In this document: piece after piece, positions 37,581 to 45,168 of the stretch | Layout: each line of letters opens with the position of its first letter | How positions within the stretch are numbered: position 1 is the first letter of the stretch | DNA from: Neobacillus drentensis NBRC 102427 | Lineage (GTDB): Bacteria; Bacillota; Bacilli; Bacillales; Cytobacillaceae | Length of the DNA stretch: 45,392 nt | Assembly: GCF_001591445.1 (NCBI RefSeq) | Contig: NZ_BCUX01000040.1 | Location: forward strand, 1 to 45,392 | Reading direction: 5' to 3' | Translations under genes and position numbers: made by a program | The notes under the pieces: model-generated | Told to the model about the DNA's origin: nothing | The model's database searches: none | The model's input: the letters and a program-made list of their open reading frames with translations, nothing else

Positions 37581-38378
37581 CTAATTTGTCTGAAATCTAT
37601 TCAATTTATTTAGATGGTATTTTATATTCTCATCACTTTTAGGATGATCCTGTTCCGTCCGCAAGTTGAATTCCATTTTCCGTAGACTGTACGTATCCTC
37701 TTCTGATAAATTGGCTAGATTAATATTTTCTTCATTTAATAATGAAAATAATGCTACTTCTGACGATTCTAGATCTATATCCTTCAAAGAGTTTCCTGTA
37801 AATTGGTAAGCCCTGATTTCAAATTTATATTTTTGAAACTCTCCCACAATATAAGAGGTCTTGTACCCAAGTTTTTTCGTTTTAGGTCCGCTGTGGGAAT
37901 CGTATAATTCATTATTAAAAAATTCTAGTCCTTCATTTTCATAAATGTTGATCGTTAGCGGTTTGTTTTCTTTTCCATCTCTGGTTATGGCGATGATGAT
38001 TTCAAATGGGTACTTGTTCGTTAATGAATATAAAATGTCACCATTACTCGGACATGCCCAATCTGAGAAATACTCTTCATATGGGTGACTGTGATAAGTT
38101 CCAATAAAATTGGATGTTGAAAATAATTGTCTGGAGGCTTTTAAGGCTGCTTCCACTTTTGGATTGGTTTGGACCGAATTTTTTGTTCTCTTTGCCACAC
38201 TTCCAACTGGAAATATATAATCACATTCTGCATATTCCCCTTTATCTAAACCAAATAACAGCCCACTTGTTTCGGAATGTACCTTTTTGACATTCTCCGG
38301 AAAATATTGAATTGCATCTAAAATAATAGTAGAAAAGGTGTTTTGAACCAATTCCAAGTAGTTCTTTTGCTGAGCCAT
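37581..38378 (-). CDS. JAMM/JAB-domain metallopeptidase
   Basis: The product is 265 aa from ATG 38378, one of three adjacent ATG codons; this one has the best spacing (8 bases) from AAAGGAG. The zinc-peptidase signature is visible: ETSGLLFG (the conserved Glu), then GTYHSHPYEEYF and CPSNGD, i.e. E...HSHP-x(n)-S-x-x-D with a slightly longer spacer than usual. JAMM proteins remove ubiquitin-like tags or C-terminal peptides, and bacterial ones occur in ubiquitin-like and CBASS-type defence loci. No E1, E2 or ubiquitin-like gene is recognisable nearby, so the substrate is unclear. It is the last gene of a minus-strand cluster with a possible nuclease and a DUF1643 protein. Confidence 0.8.
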   Translation of the reverse strand: MAQQKNYLELVQNTFSTIILDAIQYFPENVKKVHSETSGLLFGLDKGEYAECDYIFPVGSVAKRTKNSVQTNPKVEAALKASRQLFSTSNFIGTYHSHPYEEYFSDWACPSNGDILYSLTNKYPFEIIIAITRDGKENKPLTINIYENEGLEFFNNELYDSHSGPKTKKLGYKTSYIVGEFQKYKFEIRAYQFTGNSLKDIDLESSEVALFSLLNEENINLANLSEEDTYSLRKMEFNLRTEQDHPKSDENIKYHLNKLNRFQTN

Positions 38379-38457
38379 CATCATTTCTCCTTTATATCTT
38401 AATATTTTCACACTCTATCAATTTACAAATACTTAAACACACAAGGTTTTATATTGA

Positions 38458-38643
38458 TTATGTTTGGCCAAATAAGAGTCCTTGGTCTGAGCATCGATCC
38501 GTACTTGCAAGACATTGGGCAACTCCTCCTTTGGCAACGGCTTCTCCGCCTGTCAAATTTCTTATTATAACCATTCTCTCTAGCGTCGGATATTCAGGGC
38601 TACTCAAAGACCATTTATTTGCAACGGCCAATTTATCTGTCAA
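38458..38643 (-). CDS. Possible 61-aa protein in the JAB cluster
   Basis: A TTG start lies 6 bases after AAGGA; an in-frame stop lies just upstream, so the start is well bounded. The frame reads SLSSPEYPTLERMVIIRNLT, then GGEAVAKGGVAQCLASTDRC. The region is clearly richer in G+C than its surroundings, and its other frames are also fairly open, so composition alone does not prove coding. I do not recognise it; it could be a transferred fragment or a small partner of the JAB protein, whose start lies about 80 bases downstream. Confidence 0.3.
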   Translation of the reverse strand: MTDKLAVANKWSLSSPEYPTLERMVIIRNLTGGEAVAKGGVAQCLASTDRCSDQGLLFGQT

Positions 38644-38709
38644 ACCAATTCCTTATAAGTCGCTTATATGTATTAGGTAATCTGTTGATTTGGTACTTAA
38701 ATGGTATTA

Positions 38710-39321
38710 TTAATTTCCTAACATATCCACACATAAATATCGGAACTCAGAATTGCTGGCAGGGAAAGTTGAGTAAGTTTTCCATTTCATCTTATGTACA
38801 CTTTTCAAATAAACAGGATTTTCCCGCCCGTTTGTGGTTCCATACCCTGCTTCTTCTTTCCAGCCGCATTCCCCTGAAAGGCAATTTCCCTCAAAAAGAA
38901 GAAAATCCTCGTCTACTGATCTGCTTTTTACAGGTTGCTGCCAATACAAATGGTCATTGGTTAATAGAATAGCATATCCCATTCTATAAGGATTTTCTAA
39001 ACATAATCTCTCTATCGATTTAACATCCTTTAAAAAATCATACCGATTTATGTCCTGTGCACCATGATTTTTAAGATCATATTTCTCACCATTTACCTCA
39101 ACAGAAAGTTTTTTAGTCTTGTGGCGCAATTGTATTACAATTTCTTTTCCGTCCTGTTCAATCCAAAGGTCAACACGTATTCCGTTGATAGTCTTGTTTT
39201 TTTCTGGTCTTAGACCCTCTGCCCTTAATATATTATGTAAAGCCTCTTGGAAATCCCTCTCAGACCGAAAAACAGGTCTTTTCTCCGAAAGCAAAGACAA
39301 TATTCTTTCGATATCTACCAT
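38710..39321 (-). CDS. Hypothetical protein with restriction-endonuclease-like core
   Basis: The product is 203 aa; ATG 39321 follows AGGAGG with 7-base spacing, better than the upstream in-frame start at 39339. The first 100 residues read like a PD-(D/E)XK fold: INGIRVDLWIEQDGKEIVIQL followed by RHKTK, where D and the Q-L-R-H-K cluster occupy the place of D...E-x-K; the Glu is replaced by Gln, so catalysis is uncertain. Next come DINRYDFLKDVKSIERL and MGYAILLTNDHLYWQ, typical of nuclease-like proteins of this layout. It is followed by the possible 61-aa ORF and the JAB gene and preceded by DUF1643, suggesting one operon. Confidence 0.55.
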   Translation of the reverse strand: MVDIERILSLLSEKRPVFRSERDFQEALHNILRAEGLRPEKNKTINGIRVDLWIEQDGKEIVIQLRHKTKKLSVEVNGEKYDLKNHGAQDINRYDFLKDVKSIERLCLENPYRMGYAILLTNDHLYWQQPVKSRSVDEDFLLFEGNCLSGECGWKEEAGYGTTNGRENPVYLKSVHKMKWKTYSTFPASNSEFRYLCVDMLGN

Positions 39322-39356
39322 GATATTACCTCCTATCAAGAAAACCTCATTGTTTA

Positions 39357-39845
39357 CTAATAAATATATGAAGTCGGTTCTAAAGCTTTTTTTGCACGGC
39401 TGGGATGTTTCGGTTGTTTACATTTCAAAACTTCTAAACAATGAATCTCCCTCAATAAATTCTTAATCAAGGTTAGAACTTCACGAACCCTTCGTCTGAA
39501 TGAACCATGCTTTCCCCAAGCAGCAATGATTAAGTCAGCATTTTTTACAGCATTCAGATTATACTCGTCATTGTCTTTTCCCACAGGATTCTTGGCAGCT
39601 ATCATCACTTGCGGGTCTGTTGTCCTTATTGCGAAAAAATTTACTACTTCAAGTGAGCCAAATGAGCCATTTTCCCATCTTTTTGAGAAATCAATACAAC
39701 GACTTAATGTTTGGTCGTCTTCGTATTCATCGGCTGTACTTGGGTTTAAGCAAATAAATACCACTCTCTTTTTATTTTTATCCCATGCTCTTTTTATTGA
39801 ATAACGATATTCTCTCTGTTCATCAAAAATGGCCTCTTTAATCAT
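39357..39845 (-). CDS. DUF1643 family protein
   Basis: The product is 162 aa; ATG 39845 lies 6 bases after GGGGGAG. The family signature is clear: KKRVVFICLNPSTADEYEDD, then TLSRCIDFSKRW, FGSLEVVNFFAIRTTDPQ, NPVGKDND and LIIAAWGKHG. DUF1643 proteins are small, widespread in mobile regions, and of unknown function. The leader (39846-39905) is a repeat with a second copy near 22.26 kb. It is the first gene of the cluster ending in the JAB protein; gaps are about 35 bases to the next gene. Confidence 0.85.
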   Translation of the reverse strand: MIKEAIFDEQREYRYSIKRAWDKNKKRVVFICLNPSTADEYEDDQTLSRCIDFSKRWENGSFGSLEVVNFFAIRTTDPQVMIAAKNPVGKDNDEYNLNAVKNADLIIAAWGKHGSFRRRVREVLTLIKNLLREIHCLEVLKCKQPKHPSRAKKALEPTSYIY

Positions 39846-39853
39846 CAAACTCT

Positions 39854-39905
39854 CCCCCACATAAAGGCTTTATATAAGTTTCATTTAATTACTCTTTGAA
39901 GAGAT
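39854..39905. repeat. Repeat shared with 22255-22306, copy 2
   Basis: The leader of the DUF1643 gene; see copy 1 for the alignment. It directly abuts the GGGTCAGTCCC inverted repeat on its right. Confidence 0.55.
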
Positions 39906-39906
39906 G

Positions 39907-39956
39907 GGGTCAGTCCCCCGGTGAAGTAAAGCCTTAACGCACCTTGGGACTGACCC
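39907..39956. repeat. REP-like inverted repeat GGGTCAGTCCC ... GGGACTGACCC
   Basis: An 11-bp perfect stem (39907-39917 / 39946-39956), then a small internal loop and a second GGTG/CACC stem. The right arm plus AAAAT also occurs at 13-29 of the window, in the same orientation. It separates the minus-strand island from the plus-strand housekeeping-type genes. Confidence 0.7.
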
Positions 39957-40009
39957 TAAAATTCTTTTTCATTCTATAAGTCCACTTTTTCCTCTAATTC
40001 ATTAACCCT

Positions 40010-40165
40010 ATGATTAATCCCAAACTAAAGATCTACTGTAATGTGTTTGAAATACCAATTGATGAGCTGCTCCAGTTACGATACCTCCCGTTTGAGGAAG
40101 TGGCAAGAACACCCTTTAGCCCCTTAAGGAACAATCATCTTCAAGCAAGACAAGCATATGATTAA
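40010..40165 (+). other. 51-codon frame, probable gene remnant
   Basis: ATG 40010 opens a 51-codon frame with protein-like text (VFEIPIDELLQLRYLPFEEV) but no ribosome binding site. The VFEIPIDELL piece recalls the end of XRE-type helix-turn-helix regulators. It sits 34 bases upstream of the EamA gene and is more likely a remnant than a working gene. Confidence 0.25.
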
Positions 40166-40199
40166 ATAATTACCTATTGCTGAGAGGATTGTTCAGCCT

Positions 40200-41126
40200 A
40201 TGACTGATTATAGATCCAAGTTAACTGCTGCATTTTATGCGACGATGTCGATTAGTTTTTGGGGAGTTTCATTTGTATCGACGAAGGCTGTGCTAGTTAA
40301 GCTTGACCCCTTTTCATTACTCGTTCTTCGCTTTGGAATTGGGACCATATTTTTGCTGTTGCTGTTACTAATTCAGCGAAATCGGCTGCTTATTTCCATA
40401 AAATACGTCCCACATTTAATGGTACTAGGTATTCTAGGGGTTTTTGTTCATCAGGTACTCCAAGCGACAGCATTATTAACGATTAATGCTTCCGCAGCGG
40501 GATGGCTCATCTCGTTTTCTCCCATCTTTACCGTAATCCTATCCATTTTCTTTTTGGATGAAAGATTAAGTATAATTAAGGCCGTAGGAATGTTGCTGGC
40601 AATCACAGGTGCTCTAATTGTCACAACGACAAGAAGTGGACAATCCTTTCAGTTTGCTATTAATATAGGCTTCCTCCTAATGCTTTTGAGCACATTGAAC
40701 TGGGCAGTTTATTCGGTGCTCTTAAAAAGCTTAAAGATTCCTTATTCTCCTCTTTTGATAACGTATTATATGAGTTTAATAGGTTTAATTCTTACCACAC
40801 CATTTATCATCAGAAATAGAGCCTGGGAATCCCTTTCCCTTTTGAGCTATACAGAATGGGCACATTTGGTGTTTCTTGGTGTTTTTGTTTCGGGAATGGC
40901 TTATTGGTTTTGGGGGAAAGCACTTCAAGTTTTAGAGGCTTCAAAGGTCTCAATGTTTCTTTATTTGGAGCCAATCACAACATTAATTGCTGCGGTATTG
41001 CTTTTACACGAAAAAGTTTTTCTCATAAGTGCTACCGGGGGACTCATAATTATAATTGGAGTGATTATTGTTAACGGCCAGCCTGTGCCTATGTTGGTCA
41101 GCTATTTAAAGAATATGCGACTATAG
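40200..41126 (+). CDS. EamA/DMT family transporter
   Basis: The product is 308 aa with ten predicted membrane helices in two EamA halves, the standard size and layout. The first half begins AAFYATMSISFWGVSFVSTK and the second with LLMLLSTLNWAVYSVLLKSL; both carry the W-x-x-x-F/Y-V-x-x-K type pattern. It is a plasma-membrane exporter of small metabolites; the substrate cannot be read from sequence. GAGAGGA lies 11-12 bases before the ATG. It is followed after 12 bases by a cysteine dioxygenase, so a sulfur or amino-acid-related substrate is a reasonable guess. Confidence 0.88.
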   Translation: MTDYRSKLTAAFYATMSISFWGVSFVSTKAVLVKLDPFSLLVLRFGIGTIFLLLLLLIQRNRLLISIKYVPHLMVLGILGVFVHQVLQATALLTINASAAGWLISFSPIFTVILSIFFLDERLSIIKAVGMLLAITGALIVTTTRSGQSFQFAINIGFLLMLLSTLNWAVYSVLLKSLKIPYSPLLITYYMSLIGLILTTPFIIRNRAWESLSLLSYTEWAHLVFLGVFVSGMAYWFWGKALQVLEASKVSMFLYLEPITTLIAAVLLLHEKVFLISATGGLIIIIGVIIVNGQPVPMLVSYLKNMRL

Positions 41127-41138
41127 GAGGAGAGCTTT

Positions 41139-41714
41139 ATGACTTTGACAAGTAAGGTGAAGACTGTCTTAGATTCCTTAATAAGTCCGTCAAAAGCCGA
41201 GTTGAAAGATGCTCTACTACAACTTGGTATAACACTTGATGATCTTGCTCACCTTCCAGAGCCGTTAAAGGGATTGCCGTATAATCGAAAACTTCTTTAT
41301 AAAAACAAAGAAGTCGAGTTGCTCGTGATGAATTGGTCCCAGTTGGAGTGTGCTCCACATGATCATGGTAATTCCCACGGCTGGATTCAAGTTCTCTCTG
41401 GAACTTCCCTTAATACGGTGTACGAGATAAGAGGAAATGGCTTACCTGCAGAATTATTTCATGAATACCACCATAAAGGTAAATTTTATTATGCACCGAA
41501 AAAGGCGGTCCATAAAATGATGAAAGCTTCTAACCATACAGATATGGTAACTCTCCACCTTTATTCCCCTCCCATTACCGGGATGATTGTTTACGACTTT
41601 CAAAAATGTGCAGCCTGTGTCGTATCAGACGATTGTGGTGCATGGTGGCCAAAAGAGCAATCCCAGAAGGTAAAAGAGATACAACTTATGAAAAATGCTG
41701 CTCCTGAAGAATGA
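41139..41714 (+). CDS. Cysteine dioxygenase family protein
   Basis: The product is 191 aa; ATG 41139 follows GGAGGAGAGCTTT. Cupin fold with iron-binding residues in the family positions: PHDHGNSHGWIQVLSG supplies the H-x-H pair and VTLHLYSPP the third His. Cysteine dioxygenases oxidise cysteine to cysteine sulfinate with O2 and mononuclear iron. An unusual feature is the Cys-rich tail CAACVVSDDCGAWWP. Length matches bacterial CDO proteins. It forms an operon with the EamA transporter and converges on the DUF2075 gene. Confidence 0.88.
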   Translation: MTLTSKVKTVLDSLISPSKAELKDALLQLGITLDDLAHLPEPLKGLPYNRKLLYKNKEVELLVMNWSQLECAPHDHGNSHGWIQVLSGTSLNTVYEIRGNGLPAELFHEYHHKGKFYYAPKKAVHKMMKASNHTDMVTLHLYSPPITGMIVYDFQKCAACVVSDDCGAWWPKEQSQKVKEIQLMKNAAPEE

Positions 41715-41740
41715 TCACCAAAGAAAAGTTCTTAAAATTC

Positions 41741-41750
41741 GGTGCCTGTC
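41741..41750. repeat. GGTGCCTGTC dispersed repeat (partial)
   Basis: A partial inverse copy of the GGTGACAGGCACC tag seen at 4317 and 10417; here the final three bases differ. Confidence 0.35.
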
Positions 41751-41777
41751 TCAACCCGAAATATATTATTTCACACC

Positions 41778-41807
41778 AAAAAAGCACGGTGAAAAATCCA
41801 CCGTGCT
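41778..41807 (-). terminator. Terminator of the MazG-DUF2075 operon
   Basis: On the minus strand AGCACGGTG / CACCGTGCT, a perfect 9-bp stem with a 7-base loop, is followed by six T residues. It lies about 130 bases past the DUF2075 stop codon. Confidence 0.85.
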
Positions 41808-41842
41808 GGTAAGTTTGTATTTATAACAAAGGAAAATTTGGC

Positions 41843-41912
41843 AGGACTGCGTGGAAATAGAACCCACCAGACCTGGCACGCAGGTCTCAAGCAGTTTTGA
41901 AGATTGAGTGAT
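41843..41912 (+). ncRNA. Structured repeat, copy 2 (possible small RNA)
   Basis: Same element as 11322-11388. Stem 1 is TGCGTG (41848-41853) with CACGCA (41877-41882), extendable by a C-G pair. Stem 2 is CTCAA (41886-41890) with TTGAG (41904-41908). Identity with copy 1 is near complete over ACCCACCAGA and the 3' 25 bases. Here an alternative hairpin AGACCTG / CAGGTCT is also possible, which copy 1 cannot form. Both copies lie a little to the right of a minus-strand terminator. Confidence 0.4.
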
Positions 41913-41938
41913 GCAACACCGTACCATTCTTTATTTAT

Positions 41939-43786
41939 CTACAATTGAGCTCTGATATATCTTTCCAACCCCTTATCACAACAATAAACATAACACCCCT
42001 TCATCCCCCTGGTCATTAATGTTTTGTACGTGTTCCTAACAAGTTCTACTAATGGATCCACCTGTCCTTTTTTCGGTTTAGCAGGTTTTGCACCTTTGTC
42101 CTTAAACTCATCTCTTCTTACAATGATCTGCTCAGTTTCTTCGTCATAGCCCAGATCTTTTCCAATAATCACACCGACATAATCCATTTCCAAACCTTGG
42201 ACTGTATGAATACATCCTATTTGATTTGCACATTCCGGATGAATGGCCCAGTCAATTCTATTGGGGTCATTCCATGGCAATGCAAAGTTATGCTCCTCGA
42301 TGAAAACATCATCAGCAAGTTTTCCATCCACAATAGCTTTGTTCCATTCCCATGCGTAGCCGGCTAACAATCTGCCACCACGTTTATTCACAATTTCCTC
42401 TTTCAATTCTTGAGGACTCGAAACCAGTTTAAAGTCAAATTCCCCTTTCAGCTTTAAAATCTCTTTATCATCGTTCAGGATACTATCTAGCCATGTAATA
42501 TAATTTCCAGAACCTGAGCATCGGTATTGGGATTCAAGTTCGACAGTATGTATATCTGCTCCAAATCTAGCCGCTTCCTTCTCTACTTCTTTCACACTTC
42601 CTATATCTTTTTTAGAGATTTTCTGGAAATCATCAATAAAAAACACGCTTATTCGTGAAGATCTAATAATTTGCGTTACTTGATTTTCACCTTCAATTTT
42701 CTTTTTCATATGTCCTTGCTCTTTTAGTCGATGAGCTTCGTCACATATTAGTACATCAAAGTAATTTTCAGGTGCATGTACGTAAGAAGCCGACCCTTTA
42801 AATAAATCTCTTACTTCCACATGACTTGAAGAACCAATTAACTTTTTTCGGAGTACTTCCCTAAATGCCTGATTCGGAGTTATATACTCTACATAAGCTC
42901 TCGATTTAAGCATATAGCTCATTAAATTTAATCCAATTACCGATTTCCCGGTACCTGGGCCACCTTTTATAATAATGACATGCTTTTGGTCCGTCTGTGC
43001 CTTGAAATCGTTATACTTACTCATTACTTTTTCATATGCAACCTTTTGTTCATCTAGTAACACAAACTCTTCATTGCCTTCAATTAATGAGCCGACTGTT
43101 TCAACCAATTTTTTAGAAGGTCTAATTTTACCATTTTCAATGGTGTCAGCAATTTCCTTCCCATTCCCTTTTGAAACCAATTTCCGGATATTCCTTGCCA
43201 AGTCCCGATCATTGAATTGGAAGTACACAGGAGATTCCTGCAGATAACTGCTGTAACGCTTATCTAGCAGCGGCTCCCCGATACTAGCCATAATATAATT
43301 ATGTAAATAAGCACAAGAGTGAAGTTGAATGGATGTTGAGTCACTATATAAGGACTCGTTAAAGTTCTGTAAATATCTTTTATAAGAAGATGCTTGATAG
43401 GCTGGATGAACAGTTTCCCGTTCCCTTCCTCCTAAAAAGGTCCGAACAATGCCATCTCCCTCGGAAATCTTTGCTTTCTGCCATTGTTTCAACTCTATAA
43501 TGACAGCATTCTTAGTACCCTGTTCATCTTGGCCAGTAACGAGAAAGTCGATCCTCTTTTCGGATGAGGGCAGCTTATATTCTAATAGGACATGTGTATC
43601 TTCTTTTAAATCCGCATCCCTTAAAACCTTAGCCATTTGCGGAAGTGAGTTCTCCCAAGACCTCAATTCACTTCCAGAAACTACTTTGTTCATTTTGGAA
43701 AGAACGTTTTTCTGGAGAACATACCCAATTTTATTTTCGTAAATATGGTTTAAAAAATTTGAAGAGGTCTCATTATAAATAATCAT
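41939..43786 (-). CDS. DUF2075 helicase with N-terminal nuclease-like domain
   Basis: The product is 615 aa; its ATG overlaps the MazG-like stop (ATGA), so the two are translationally coupled. The first 110 residues resemble a PD-(D/E)XK domain: LLEYKLPSSEKRIDFLV then NAVIIELKQW, with E69, D80, E98 and K100. The DUF2075 SF1 ATPase follows: Walker A IIKGGPGTGKSV, Walker B DVLICDEAHRL, then TVELESQYRCSGSGNYI, HTVQGLEMDYVGVIIG and NTYKTLMTRGMKGCYVY. DUF2075 proteins are common in accessory DNA and in predicted anti-phage loci. The partner gene suggests a joint nucleotide and nucleic-acid role. Confidence 0.85.
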   Translation of the reverse strand: MIIYNETSSNFLNHIYENKIGYVLQKNVLSKMNKVVSGSELRSWENSLPQMAKVLRDADLKEDTHVLLEYKLPSSEKRIDFLVTGQDEQGTKNAVIIELKQWQKAKISEGDGIVRTFLGGRERETVHPAYQASSYKRYLQNFNESLYSDSTSIQLHSCAYLHNYIMASIGEPLLDKRYSSYLQESPVYFQFNDRDLARNIRKLVSKGNGKEIADTIENGKIRPSKKLVETVGSLIEGNEEFVLLDEQKVAYEKVMSKYNDFKAQTDQKHVIIIKGGPGTGKSVIGLNLMSYMLKSRAYVEYITPNQAFREVLRKKLIGSSSHVEVRDLFKGSASYVHAPENYFDVLICDEAHRLKEQGHMKKKIEGENQVTQIIRSSRISVFFIDDFQKISKKDIGSVKEVEKEAARFGADIHTVELESQYRCSGSGNYITWLDSILNDDKEILKLKGEFDFKLVSSPQELKEEIVNKRGGRLLAGYAWEWNKAIVDGKLADDVFIEEHNFALPWNDPNRIDWAIHPECANQIGCIHTVQGLEMDYVGVIIGKDLGYDEETEQIIVRRDEFKDKGAKPAKPKKGQVDPLVELVRNTYKTLMTRGMKGCYVYCCDKGLERYIRAQL

Positions 43787-44097
43787 TTAACTTTTTCCTC
43801 ACTTTTGTTCACTGGGTATTTAATAGCGTTTTTAATCAGCTTGTGTGAGACTTCCTCTTCAAAATTAATCTCCATCTTATCTGCAAGTTGCACAAGATAT
43901 ATTAGAATATCAGCCATTTCTTCTTTTATATTCTGTCTTGATTCAGCGATTGCTTCTTCACTAGTTCGCCACTGGAAATTCTCAAGTAATTCATTAGACT
44001 CAAGGGAAATTGAAATGGCCAGATCTTTTTCGTTGTGGTACTTTTTCCAGTCTCGTTCATCACGGAAGGTTAAAATTTTTTGGGTTAATTCTTTCAT
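43783..44097 (-). CDS. MazG-like nucleotide pyrophosphohydrolase
   Basis: The product is 104 aa from ATG 44097, nine bases after GGAG; the GTG at 44103 is too close to it. The all-alpha NTP pyrophosphatase motifs are visible: SISLESNELLENFQW (E-x-x-E-x-x-E type) and KEEMADILIYLVQLADKM (E-x-x-x-D). Such enzymes hydrolyse (d)NTPs to monophosphates. The gene is the first of a two-gene operon with the DUF2075 helicase, overlapping it by 4 bases. A dNTP-depleting antiviral role is possible, but housecleaning is equally so. Confidence 0.85.
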   Translation of the reverse strand: MKELTQKILTFRDERDWKKYHNEKDLAISISLESNELLENFQWRTSEEAIAESRQNIKEEMADILIYLVQLADKMEINFEEEVSHKLIKNAIKYPVNKSEEKVK

Positions 44098-44282
44098 TTT
44101 CACTCTCTCCTATGTTGCAAGTAAGGGGATCATTACTTTTTTAAAATATTTAATATTAATACCTTATTTTAACACTACAGAGAAAAATAAACATTTTAAT
44201 TAAATCAAATTAAGTCATCAAGCGAAAGAACAGGTACTAATAGTTGTTCTTAGTTACTTAACTTTTCATTAAGTCAATTTGC

Positions 44283-44387
44283 TCACAAATTTGATATTTC
44301 TAAATTCTCCTCTTCCATCACTTCTTCACTGTCAAGAACATGACCGTTTTCCAATGTTTCGTAGTATTTTTTATATAAAACTTCCAT
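44283..44387 (-). CDS. Possible 34-aa peptide
   Basis: ATG 44387 overlaps the stop of the frame upstream (TAATG). It reads MEVLYKKYYETLENGHVLDS, followed by an acidic tail. The protein-like text continues upstream in the same frame (LSRKYGSKIKSIRNTTKNEL) to a stop near 44471, without a start, so this may be the end of a decayed gene. No family recognised. Confidence 0.25.
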   Translation of the reverse strand: MEVLYKKYYETLENGHVLDSEEVMEEENLEISNL

Positions 44388-44549
44388 TAATAGTTCATTT
44401 TTTGTAGTGTTTCTGATACTTTTAATTTTTGATCCATATTTTCTTGATAAACAAAAATATCCGAATCAAATTCATCACTGATAAATATAACGGGATTTCT
44501 GATATTCGAATAAGAAGAAATTTTCATTCTCTCCATCATATTCGGAGGT

Positions 44550-44684
44550 TTACTCAGAGGATACCTTCCTACCTTTCCTATTACAAACTTTACAAAAATG
44601 ATATCTGTGGCACTTCTCACTAAATTCTTCATTTGATAGGTAATCCCCACACCCAATACAGAAAGGCAGATGTCTCCCTTTCAT
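44550..44684 (-). CDS. 44-aa zinc-finger peptide
   Basis: ATG 44684 overlaps the TGA of the preceding gene (ATGA) and follows AGGAGGGAAAA, so the start is strong. The peptide has LPFCIGCGDYL then EKCHRYHFCKVCN: paired C-x-x-C motifs and His residues of a small zinc ribbon. It ends GRKVSSE. Downstream the DNA stays protein-like in other frames (for example MERMKISSYSNIRNPVIFIS at about 44480-44536), so the original protein may have been longer and frameshifted. Function unknown; a small nucleic-acid-binding protein is plausible. Confidence 0.5.
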   Translation of the reverse strand: MKGRHLPFCIGCGDYLSNEEFSEKCHRYHFCKVCNRKGRKVSSE

Positions 44685-45105
44685 TTTTCCCTCCTAAAAT
44701 ACCCCGCTATGGCAGGAATAATCTCGAATTCCTTTCTCATTTCGCGAAACGAAATGGCACTATACCCTCTAGAAAGCTGGTAATCTAATGAATATTCATG
44801 ACAGTTCAATGGGGATTGATTAAATGTTTTTAGATAGAACTGGATTGCCTCATTCTTGCCGGCTGCATAGATAAAGACAAAATCCTTCTTTGTCATCTTC
44901 AGGGAGTAGATGCCCACTTTCGTCATACCTAGCACATTTTTATGAACCAATTCCTTTACTTTCTGGTTGTCGATTTGTTGGAAGTTAATTTGTGAAACGT
45001 CGTCCTCTAATGAAATTTTCTTTTCGGTAGCAAATGGTAGATGCAGTGGGCCAATGAGGATTCTGCTAACTGGATAGACTCTAAATAAAGATCATTAACA
45101 AGCAT
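44681..45105 (-). pseudogene. Frameshifted hypothetical gene
   Basis: ATG 45105 follows GGAGGT with 8-base spacing and reads MLVNDLYLESIQLAES, but that frame stops near 45006. From about 45060 the protein-like text continues in another frame (RILIGPLHLPFATEKKISLE, KVGIYSLKMTKKDFVFIYAA) to the stop at 44681. One inserted or deleted base around 45055-45065 would join them into one protein of about 140 aa. The family is unknown to me. The gene is coupled to the zinc-finger peptide by the ATGA overlap. It could be a real frameshift or a sequencing error. Confidence 0.6.
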
Positions 45106-45168
45106 GTCCTAACACCTCCATTTAAGTGATGTTCGATGGCACTTTCTCATAGGCAATGGTTACAATGG

